Part shown: positions 10,101 through 18,242 of the stretch, one piece after another
How positions within the stretch are numbered: the first letter of the stretch is position 1
Layout: each line of letters begins with the position of its first letter
Assembly (NCBI GenBank): GCA_016874795.1
Contig: VGTG01000055.1
Span: 1-32,935 of the forward strand
DNA length: 32,935 nt
Reading direction: 5' to 3'
DNA from: Deltaproteobacteria bacterium
GTDB taxonomy: Bacteria > Desulfobacterota > Binatia > UBA12015
The notes under the pieces: model-generated
Seen by the model: the letters and a program-made list of their open reading frames with translations, nothing else
Told to the model about the DNA's origin: nothing
Database searches by the model: none
Program-made: the position numbers and the translations under genes

Positions 10101-10314
10101 GGAACTCGACGTTCATGCAGACGCCGAGCCGGTCCGCGAGCCGGAGCGACAGCCAGCGGCCCATGCCCGCGTTCGGCACGACGATCTGCTCGCTCTCGAG
10201 CGGACCGCCGGCAGGCTCGCGACAGCGTTCCCCGAGCGCCTTCGCGAGGCGCTCGAGGCGATTGCTCTGGTGGATTCGAAGGCCGGGCTGGACGTCCGCG
10301 CGCGAGGAGCTCAC
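7099..10314 (-). CDS. recC: Exodeoxyribonuclease V gamma subunit RecC
   Basis: RecC is the scaffold and Chi-recognition subunit that channels strands inside RecBCD. The 1071-residue protein begins near SNRLERLAKAL and has the family's VVPNAGMGRWLSLRLADRLG and NVEFRLPAAFVW. Further on it has HACHGRMREVEVLHDQLLDL, VMTPDIETYAPLIHAVFG and GGVTFCTMVPMRNIPADVVC. These are the RecC counterparts of helicase motifs, degenerate as expected. The open frame continues far upstream, but similarity stops here and a GTG at 10314 overlaps the TGA of the M48 gene (GTGA), so I take that start. The stop overlaps the recB start in the same way. The complex probably forms from one M48-recC-recB transcript, with RecD supplied separately. 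Confidence 0.95.
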   Translation of the reverse strand: MSSSRADVQPGLRIHQSNRLERLAKALGERCREPAGGPLESEQIVVPNAGMGRWLSLRLADRLGVCMNVEFRLPAAFVWSAWRELLGGVPAEPDFEAALLAWRVFGLLDQPLRGPLAPLATYLAEADDLRRFELAQHVADVFDQYLVYRPDVVLRWEDGRATDASSDDERWQAELWRRLVGSSEARHRARLARELAAVRPGRARGRLPARVHVFGLPALAPLYLATFAQLAESIAVEFYLLNPCREYWSLILPDAEIARRSGDREPEDLHLESGNPLLASMGLQGRDFVDMLGEYQPEQEDLFESPGTDTLLHAIQSDILDLRARGTDGEPAIAIADDDRSVQIHACHGRMREVEVLHDQLLDLFREHPDLEPSAVRVMTPDIETYAPLIHAVFGTASGVRRIPYAVADRQPRAERPAVAAFLALLDLPRTRYDAARLLALLETEAIRKRFDLDADDLPRVTDFVRRAGIRWGIDAASRAALGLPEIPENTWRFGLDRLRLGYAMASNGEQLFAGILPSEDVEGGDAQLVAALARFAEEVFACVETLAKPRSPAEWRVALGDVLARFFDPRAAEDDLETIRTAIARIADESARAGCERPVDLALVQAELDRSLREPGSAWALLSGGVTFCTMVPMRNIPADVVCLLGMNDGAYPRSRRPPGFDLIARHPRRGDRSRRDDDRYLFLEALLSARRCFYVSYVGRSVRDNSPLSPSVVLSELEETVFQGFRRTGSDTPASVETTHPLQPFSARYFTGEEALFSYASELCAAAGAARSAAREPDARAPAFVHGTLPEAADEWRAVTLDRLLRFFRHPSRYFLKERLGVVLEEQEALIEGTEPFALDGLDLYQVRRRLVQLHLSGAASEHVTALLRAQGALPHGLVGERLLEKESLDAERLARRVAAARPATAATPSPLTIDTRLGEMQLSGSLVGVSSDGLLDYGFDDPPRERLSLWIRHLALCIAAPAGVALESRRISVDATLVLRPVAEPRRVLEDLLALYWDGLHRPLPFLPDLAWDCFQDGLGKVAGRELAPWDSYPRVAFRSRELIGDEFATLAQRIFGPMQEHATRETA

Positions 10315-11144
10315 CCGCAGTTCGGCTTCTTTCCCTGCGCGCGAGCGGCCTCGAAGAGCTGCATCGCGTGCGGCAGACGCGCGCTCAGGTCGTTCTTGCG
10401 TGTCGTCGATCCCGGGTGGGTCGAGAGGAACTCCGGCGGCGCGTCGCCGCCGCTCTTCGCGGCGGCCGCGTCCATGTTCCTCCAGAACTCGACGGCCTGG
10501 CGCGGATCGAAGCTGGCCTGCGCCATCAGGTCGAGGCCCATCAGGTCGGCCTCGGACTCGTGCGAGCGGCCGTAGGGAAGGATCAACCCGTAGCGCGCGC
10601 CGAGCCCGAAGGCGCCGAAGAGGGCTCGCGCGCTCTGGCTCGTCGCGGGGTCGCCGACGACGCCGCTCGCCGCGACGCCCTGCAGGGCGAGGTTCGTCGC
10701 GGCGTCGGCCGAAGCGCGCTCGTTCGAGTGACGCGCGAGAACGTGCGAGACCTCGTGTCCGAGGACGGCGGCGAGCTGGTCCTGGTTCTTCGCGACGTCG
10801 AGGAGGCCGCTGTTCACGCCGATCTTGCCGCCCGGGACGGCGAACGCGTTCGGCGAGTCGTCCTCGAAGACGTTGACCTCCCAGCTCTGCGGGACGTTTC
10901 CCTCGCGAGCCTCCCGCACGATCGCGCCCGCGACGCACGCGACGTACTTCTGGTGCATGGCACTCGTCGATCGCGGGACCTCCTGCTTGTACTGCAGATA
11001 GAGCTGCGCGCCCTGCTGGTCGACCCGCGAGTCGGGAAGGAGGAGGAGCTGCCGACGCCCCATCGGCGAGACGCCGCAGGAGGCGATCGAGAGAGCGATG
11101 AGGAGGTCGAGCGCGAACTCGAGCACCTGAAGGAAGCGTTCCAC
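10311..11144 (-). CDS. M48-family zinc metalloprotease, probable lipoprotein
   Basis: This 277-residue peptidase resembles the Oma1/LoiP group, which degrades or checks envelope proteins in the periplasm. The N-terminus has a short hydrophobic stretch ending LSIASC with a candidate lipidated Cys23, followed by the family's PMGRRQLLLLP. The zinc motif HEVSH is at 130-134, and HESEAD (195-200) supplies the third ligand; FEDDSPNAFAVPGGKIGVNSGLL precedes it as usual. The GTG start is uncertain: AAGGA touches it directly, and a second in-frame GTG lies at 11126. The stop overlaps the recC GTG (GTGA), so a cell-envelope protease is co-translated with a DNA-repair enzyme. E. coli also keeps a metalloprotease gene (ptrA) in its rec cluster, but of the unrelated M16 family. 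Confidence 0.92.
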   Translation of the reverse strand: MERFLQVLEFALDLLIALSIASCGVSPMGRRQLLLLPDSRVDQQGAQLYLQYKQEVPRSTSAMHQKYVACVAGAIVREAREGNVPQSWEVNVFEDDSPNAFAVPGGKIGVNSGLLDVAKNQDQLAAVLGHEVSHVLARHSNERASADAATNLALQGVAASGVVGDPATSQSARALFGAFGLGARYGLILPYGRSHESEADLMGLDLMAQASFDPRQAVEFWRNMDAAAAKSGGDAPPEFLSTHPGSTTRKNDLSARLPHAMQLFEAARAQGKKPNCG

Positions 11145-11318
11145 TCCTTTCCGATGTACCGTCCGACGGCGGAGGGCGGCAAGCGCGGGCGGCGCGGCAG
11201 CGCTCCGTCGAGCACGCAGGCGAGCTCGACGCCCTTCCGGCGCGCGGCGTCCGCGAACACGCAGGCGACGCCGTGCGAGAGCTCGATCGGCGAGAATGGA
11301 ACGGGACGGATGTGCGGT

Positions 11319-12362
11319 TCAGGCGTCCTCGATGGAGGCCCCGAACCCCGGCTGCCCGGCGCGTGCGGGCGACAGCCGTACCGGGCGCGGACGACGTACC
11401 TCGCCGGCTTCCCCGGCCTCGATCGGGGCGACGTCGTTCGGAGCGTCCGGGCAGAGAAGGGCCGCGAGATCGCGAAGCTGGCGCCGTCCGACGCCGATCT
11501 CGAACATTCCGCCGAGGTAGACCGCGATGCCGGACGCCATGCAGCTCGCGATGCCGTCGAGGGCCTCGAGTACCCCGCCCATGCGCGCGGGCTTCACGTT
11601 CGCGGCCGCCGGGCGGATCGGAAGCTCCTCGAGAGCGCGCGCCTGCGTGAAGCTTGCGTCGAGGCTCAGGCGATCGGCGACCCCGGCGCACGAAGATGGC
11701 GTCGGGCCGGGGTCCTCCTGCAGGGCCTCCGGGACGAGGCGCCGCGCACGCTCGTGATCCGCGCTCGCTCCGCCGCGCTTCCAGTCGAGGACGGCGACGC
11801 GGCTCGTCGCGTCGAGCGCTGCGAACGTCGCGTCGGTCCAGCGCGGGTCGACGTCGACCTTCGCTCCGAGGCCCGGGGTCTCGCCGACCTCGTCGAGCAG
11901 GCGCGCGACAGGGTCCTCGGTCGCTTCGAACGAGACGACGTAGCGCACGGGCTGCGGCTTCGCGTCGAGGAGTGCGGCGAGAGACAGGTTTGCTTGACGG
12001 AGCGCGAGGTCGATCGCGGCGGCTTCGATCGCGGCGCGGTCGTACGGCGCGGCGAGCACGCCGGGAAGCTCGCGCGCGAGGTCGCCGAGCCGGCGCGTGC
12101 CGCGGAGCCGGCGCGTCAGCGCTCGCGCGCGCCGCGCGAAGGCGGAGTGTTCCTCCGTCGTCCAGCCGACGTGCTCGCCGGTCCCGCACGCAGTGCCTCC
12201 GTGCAGCGTCACCGACGAGGAGGGACGCGGACCTCCCGGGTACGACGGAATCGCGACGGCACTCGTCTCGACCGAGATCTCCTCGACCTCGACCCGCAGG
12301 CCGCGCAGGGCGCGAGCGAGTGCGGCTGCGGCTGCGGTCTGCGCCTCAGGCGTCGGCGGCAC
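11319..12362 (-). CDS. Enolase-superfamily protein (mandelate racemase/muconate cycloisomerase type)
   Basis: This 347-residue protein has an N-terminal capping domain with AAIEAAAIDLALRQANLSLA, the helix typical of this superfamily. The barrel carries LGAKVDVDP, VAVLDWKRGG, EALQEDPG, LSLDASF and ANVKPARMGG. The Asp, Glu and Asp of the middle three are likely magnesium ligands. The Lys in GAKVDV and in NVKPARMGG are likely acid/base residues. Such enzymes abstract a proton next to a carboxylate (dipeptide epimerase, o-succinylbenzoate synthase, racemases); I cannot pick a substrate. The GTG start at 12362 lies inside the end of the EgtD-EgtB gene (17-bp overlap), so the two are probably co-expressed. 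No strong Shine-Dalgarno is visible. The 174 bp after its stop, before the M48 gene, hold no gene I can support. Confidence 0.75.
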   Translation of the reverse strand: MPPTPEAQTAAAAALARALRGLRVEVEEISVETSAVAIPSYPGGPRPSSSVTLHGGTACGTGEHVGWTTEEHSAFARRARALTRRLRGTRRLGDLARELPGVLAAPYDRAAIEAAAIDLALRQANLSLAALLDAKPQPVRYVVSFEATEDPVARLLDEVGETPGLGAKVDVDPRWTDATFAALDATSRVAVLDWKRGGASADHERARRLVPEALQEDPGPTPSSCAGVADRLSLDASFTQARALEELPIRPAAANVKPARMGGVLEALDGIASCMASGIAVYLGGMFEIGVGRRQLRDLAALLCPDAPNDVAPIEAGEAGEVRRPRPVRLSPARAGQPGFGASIEDA

Positions 12363-14736
12363 AGCGAAGGCCGGCGAAGATCTGGCGTCGCTGCGGCAGG
12401 TCCCAGTTCCGGAACGTGTTCCGGATCGCGATCGGGCGCGTCGCCCAGGAGCCGCCGCGTAGCACCTTGTAGCCCTTCCCGAAGTGCGCCTCGGAGTACT
12501 CCCGATACGGGAATGCGCGGAAGCCGGGGTAGGGCGCGAAGTCGCTCGACGTCCACTCCCACACGCAGCCGAGCATCTGCTCGCAGCCGAAGTAGCTTCG
12601 CCCCTCGGGATGCGCGCCGATCTGCGAGGGCGCGAAGCTCCGCTGATCGAGGTTCGCCAGCGCTTCGGTCGGCGGCCCGTCGCCCCAGGGATGGAGGCGC
12701 GTCACGCCGCGCTCGAGATCGCAGGCGGCGGCCTTCTCCCACTCGAGCTCGGTGGGAAGGCGCTTGCCCGCCCACCGCGCGTAGGCGTCCGCCTCGTACC
12801 AGGAGACGTGGACGACCGCGCGACGCGGATCGAGCGGCTCGCGACGCCCGAAAGCGACTTCGTCCCACCCGCCGTCGCGGGTGCGCCGCCACTGCGCGGG
12901 ATGCGCGACGCGCGCTTCGCGGAGCCAGTCCCAGCCGGCGTCGCACCAGAGCTCGCGCCGCCGATAGCCGCCGTCGTCGACGAACGTCGCGTACTCCGCG
13001 TTGCTCACCGGGGCGAAGTCGATCCGGAACGCCGGCAGGTCGACGTCGTGTCGCGGCCTCTCGTTGTCGTACGCGACGCGCCGCTCGTCGGTGCCGATCG
13101 GAAACGAGCCGGCGGGAACCGTCGCCATGCCTGCCGGCGGGCGCCGCTCCGCGACGCGCGGCGGGCGGCGGAGGTGCGGCTCGTAGCGGAGCCCGTCGAT
13201 GAGCTGGAGCGTCTGCAGGATCGTCTCGCCGTGCTGCGCCTCGTGCTCCGCGAGCATCGCGTAGAGGTAGCCCTCGTGAACGAGCGGATCGTCGCCGTCC
13301 AGCGCGACGCGACCGAGGCTCGCTCGCGTGTGGCGGCGGACGCGCGCCATCTCGTCGAGGCACGTCGCGCGGTCGGGAAGGGCGAGGCGGACGCGGACGG
13401 AGCGCGGATGCGCCATCGCGTCGTACAGATGATCCCGCCGCGGCCGGTCGGGATCGACATGCGCCGGAGGTGCGACGCGGCACACCCACTGCTCCTCGAA
13501 GTTCGCGATGTGCGCGAGGTCCCACACGATCGGGCTCTGCAGCGGATCGTGCTGCCGCGTGAGCTGGTCGTCTTCGAGCGAGTACACGAGAGCGCACGTC
13601 CGCGCGCGCGCATCGTCGAGGTCCCGCAGAAGCACGCGGCGCAGCTCCCCCTCTCCATCGGTCGTGTCGTCGCGCCGCGCGAGGACCAGGGCGAACCCTT
13701 CGTCCGTCCCGACGAACGACTCGATGGGAACGAGCCCGTGCCGCGCGAGCCGCTCGGCGACCTCGTCGACCTGGAACTTCCGGCTGATCTCCGTCTGCAC
13801 CATCTCGCCCGCCGCGATACGGAAGTCCTGCGCGAAGCCGAAAAGGCGGATCGTGGTCTCGCGCCGGAAGCGCGCGAAGATCTCGATCCGCTCCCGGTCG
13901 ATGCTGTAGTAGGCGACGTGCTCGATCTGCTCGAGGTCGAGACCGGTCCCGAGCTCGCGGTTCATGCGCGCGAAGAGGTTTCGCGTGAAGTCGGCGCTCA
14001 CTCCGGCCCCGTCGTTGTACGCGGCCTCGAGCGTCGCGATGTCCTTGACGAGGTCGAAGCCGAGAAGGAAGTGGTCGCCGGCCGGGAGGCCCGCCGCGAT
14101 CCGCGCGAGGAACGCCTCGAGCTCGGGCTCGTCGAGGTTGCCGATCGTGCTGCCGAGGAAAGCGAGGGTGAGCGGCGAGAACGCCCGTAGGTGCGTCATC
14201 GCCTGCTCGTACGAGCCGACGATCCCGCGTACGTCGAGCGCCGCATACTCGCGCGCGAGCGTCGCGCACGACTGCGTTACCACCTCGGGGCAGATGTCGA
14301 CGGCGACGTATGCCGGTCGGTCCCCGCCGGAGCACGCGGCCGCCCAGGCGTCGAGGAGGTGGCGGGTCTTCGTCGACGTGCCGGATCCGAGCTCGAGCAG
14401 GTTCGTCGGGCCGGTGAGCGCGCGGACGTCGGCGGCGTGCTTCCGGAGCAGAGCCGCTTCCGCGTCCGTCAAGTAGTACTCGGGCTGGAGCGTGATCCGG
14501 TCGAACAGCTCCGAGCCCCGCTCGTCGTAGAGGTAGCGGCAGGAGAGTCGTCGCGGCGTCGAGGAGAGCCCGAGCGCGATCGACTGAGCGAAGGCCCAGC
14601 GCGCCTGCTCCGGATCGGCAAGCCGGAACGAGTCGACCGTCGCGACGTCGAGGACCACTCCGTCGTTCGGTCGAGCCGCTTCGGAAACGTCGCGGGACGC
14701 GCTCTTCGCACGCGCGGTCCCCGCTCGGGCGCTCAT
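12346..14736 (-). CDS. EgtD-EgtB fusion: histidine trimethylase + ergothioneine sulfoxide synthase
   Basis: One 796-residue polypeptide carries two ergothioneine enzymes. Residues ~25-355 are an EgtD-type SAM methyltransferase: CRYLYDERGSELFDRI, PEYYLTDAEAALL, SAM loop LLELGSGTSTKTR and AYNDGAGVSADFTRNLFARMN, converting histidine to hercynine. Residues ~365-520 are a DinB-like domain with QHDPLQSPIVWDLAHIANFE (His409) and HEAQH (His498, His502), the predicted non-haem iron triad. Residues ~535-796 are an FGE-sulfatase domain (VSWYEADAYARWAGKRLPTE, GCVWEWTSSDF, VLRGGSW), completing the EgtB oxygenase that joins sulfur to hercynine. The order matches fungal Egt1. Bacterial EgtB and EgtD are usually separate. 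No egtA, egtC or egtE is in the window, so the sulfur donor (cysteine or gamma-glutamylcysteine) is unknown. It is divergent from ligA and overlaps the downstream enolase-like gene. Confidence 0.93.
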   Translation of the reverse strand: MSARAGTARAKSASRDVSEAARPNDGVVLDVATVDSFRLADPEQARWAFAQSIALGLSSTPRRLSCRYLYDERGSELFDRITLQPEYYLTDAEAALLRKHAADVRALTGPTNLLELGSGTSTKTRHLLDAWAAACSGGDRPAYVAVDICPEVVTQSCATLAREYAALDVRGIVGSYEQAMTHLRAFSPLTLAFLGSTIGNLDEPELEAFLARIAAGLPAGDHFLLGFDLVKDIATLEAAYNDGAGVSADFTRNLFARMNRELGTGLDLEQIEHVAYYSIDRERIEIFARFRRETTIRLFGFAQDFRIAAGEMVQTEISRKFQVDEVAERLARHGLVPIESFVGTDEGFALVLARRDDTTDGEGELRRVLLRDLDDARARTCALVYSLEDDQLTRQHDPLQSPIVWDLAHIANFEEQWVCRVAPPAHVDPDRPRRDHLYDAMAHPRSVRVRLALPDRATCLDEMARVRRHTRASLGRVALDGDDPLVHEGYLYAMLAEHEAQHGETILQTLQLIDGLRYEPHLRRPPRVAERRPPAGMATVPAGSFPIGTDERRVAYDNERPRHDVDLPAFRIDFAPVSNAEYATFVDDGGYRRRELWCDAGWDWLREARVAHPAQWRRTRDGGWDEVAFGRREPLDPRRAVVHVSWYEADAYARWAGKRLPTELEWEKAAACDLERGVTRLHPWGDGPPTEALANLDQRSFAPSQIGAHPEGRSYFGCEQMLGCVWEWTSSDFAPYPGFRAFPYREYSEAHFGKGYKVLRGGSWATRPIAIRNTFRNWDLPQRRQIFAGLRCAADA

Positions 14737-14738
14737 GA

Positions 14739-16880
<2,142 letters not shown>

Positions 16881-16924
16881 GCCGGCAGAGCCGGCAGAGC
16901 CGCCAGAGCCACAGAGCCGACAGA
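16881..16924 (+). repeat. Short 9-bp tandem repeat between ligA and the aminotransferase
   Basis: Five copies of a GCCGGCAGA-like unit begin immediately after the ligA stop codon. The first two are identical, the third and fifth carry single changes, and the fourth is one base short. The array is untranslated leader, directly before AGGAG at 16931-16935, the likely ribosome binding site of the next gene. Copy number could vary by slippage. Confidence 0.7.
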
Positions 16925-16943
16925 GAGAAGAGGAGACCGTCGC

Positions 16944-18122
16944 GTGAGTCGATCGTTCGTACCGCCGGAGCGGATGCTCCTCGGTCCGGGACCCTCCGAC
17001 ATCCATCCGCGCGTGCTCGCGGCGATGGCCCGTCCGACGCTCGGACACCTCGACCCGGCGTTCGTCGCGATGATGGACGACCTGAAGGAGCTTCTCCGCG
17101 GTGCGTTCCGCACGAGGAACGCGATGACGCTGCCGCTCTCTGGACCCGGCTCCGCGGGAATGGAGGCGTGCGTCGTGAACCTCGTCGAGCTGGGCGACGA
17201 GGTGATCGTCTGCGAGAACGGCGTGTTCGGCGGACGCCTCCGCGAGAACGTCGAGCGCGCGGGCGGCGTCGCCATCCCGGTGCGAGACGAGTGGGGACGC
17301 GCCGTCGATCCCGGGAAGGTCGAGGAGGCGCTCGCGGCTCACCCGAAGGCGAAGGCGGTCGCGTTCGTGCACGCCGAGACGTCGACGGGGGCTCTGTCCG
17401 ACGCTCGCACGTTGTGCGAGATCGCGCGCCGGCGCGGGTGCTTGACGATCGTCGACACGGTCACCTCGCTCGCGGGCGTGCCGGTCGAGGTCGACGCGTG
17501 GGGCATCGATGCGACCTACTCGGGCTCGCAGAAGTGCCTGTCCTGCACGCCGGGCCTCTCTCCGGCGAGCTTCTCCGATCGCGCGCTCGAGGTCGTGCGG
17601 GCACGCAAGCGCAAAGTCCAGAGCTGGCTCCTCGATCTGAGCCTTCTCGCCGCGTACTGGGACGAAGGCCACAAGCGGACGTACCACCACACGGCGCCGA
17701 TCCATCCGCTCTATGGGCTGCACGAGGCGCTCGTCCTGCTCGAGGAGGAAGGGCTCGAGGCGTCGTGGGCGCGGCACCGCCGCCATCACCTGGCGCTTCG
17801 CGCCGGCATCGAGGCGATGGGGCTCTCGCTCGCGGTCCCGGAGAACGAGCGGCTGCCGGAGCTGAACGTCGTCCGGATCCCCGAAGGCGTCGACGACGCG
17901 GCCGTGCGGAAGATCCTGCTCGAGGAGCACGCGATCGAGATCGGCGCGGGCCTCGGCGCGCTCGCGGGGAAGGTCTGGCGCGTCGGGCTGATGGGCCACT
18001 CGAGCCGCGCGCACAAGGTGTACCGCTTCCTTGGCGCGCTCGAGGCGTCGCTCGCCTGCGTCGGAGCCCGCATCGAGCGCGGCGTCGCCGTGGAAGAGGC
18101 CCGCCGCGCGCTGTCGGAGTAG
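16944..18122 (+). CDS. Class V aminotransferase (alanine-glyoxylate/serine-pyruvate type)
   Basis: This is a 392-residue PLP enzyme. The N-terminal LLGPGPSDIHPRVLAAMARPTLGHLDP is the signature of the AGXT/serine-glyoxylate branch. LPLSGPGSAGMEACVVNL binds the cofactor phosphate, HAETSTGALSD and VDTVTSLAGVPVEVDAWGID flank the PLP ring, and SGSQKCLSCTPGLSP carries the Schiff-base Lys197. It probably interconverts glyoxylate and glycine using alanine or serine as amino donor; the exact pair cannot be fixed by sequence. AGGAG lies 8 bp before the GTG start. It is likely co-transcribed with ligA, 63 bp upstream, and converges with the AGPS-like gene. An EgtE-type lyase was considered because egtD-egtB is near, but the motifs are those of transaminases. 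Confidence 0.92.
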   Translation: MSRSFVPPERMLLGPGPSDIHPRVLAAMARPTLGHLDPAFVAMMDDLKELLRGAFRTRNAMTLPLSGPGSAGMEACVVNLVELGDEVIVCENGVFGGRLRENVERAGGVAIPVRDEWGRAVDPGKVEEALAAHPKAKAVAFVHAETSTGALSDARTLCEIARRRGCLTIVDTVTSLAGVPVEVDAWGIDATYSGSQKCLSCTPGLSPASFSDRALEVVRARKRKVQSWLLDLSLLAAYWDEGHKRTYHHTAPIHPLYGLHEALVLLEEEGLEASWARHRRHHLALRAGIEAMGLSLAVPENERLPELNVVRIPEGVDDAAVRKILLEEHAIEIGAGLGALAGKVWRVGLMGHSSRAHKVYRFLGALEASLACVGARIERGVAVEEARRALSE

Positions 18123-18132
18123 GGCGGGCCTG

Positions 18133-18204
18133 GACTCGAATCACTTGCTCGAGGAAACGGCTCAGGTGGGTCTTCCGCTCGGTGACCGCAGCGGTCTTCT
18201 TCAT
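18133..18204 (-). pseudogene. Truncated Phd/YefM-type antitoxin remnant
   Basis: On the minus strand, an ATG at 18204 begins MKKTAAVTERKTHLSRFLEQ, which looks like the DNA-binding start of Phd/YefM antitoxins (pattern xxVTExKxHLSxxLxxV). After about 24 codons the similarity ends. The frame then runs antisense through the aminotransferase as a shadow, so the rest of the antitoxin and any toxin are missing. It lies in the 120-bp convergent gap. A 13-bp palindrome within it (GACCGCAGCGGTC) could also serve as a weak hairpin. The match is short, so confidence is moderate. Confidence 0.45.
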
Positions 18205-18242
18205 GTGACCATTCCGGTCGGGTGCGGCGGAAGCGGCAGGGC

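Noticed and set aside
11145-11318. Possible short gene in the gap before the M48 protease (minus-strand frame from a GTG at 11260)
   Set aside because: About 40 codons look mildly protein-like but then run out of frame through the M48 gene. There is no motif, no ribosome binding site and no stop before the overlap.
10315-12189. N-terminal extension of the recC frame through the M48 and enolase-like genes
   Set aside because: Family similarity begins only at the GTG at 10314, and the extension overlaps well-supported genes in other frames.
16944-18122. Aminotransferase as the ergothioneine lyase EgtE
   Set aside because: The motifs match the alanine-glyoxylate/serine-pyruvate transaminase branch. 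It is separated from egtD-egtB by ligA and runs in the opposite direction.
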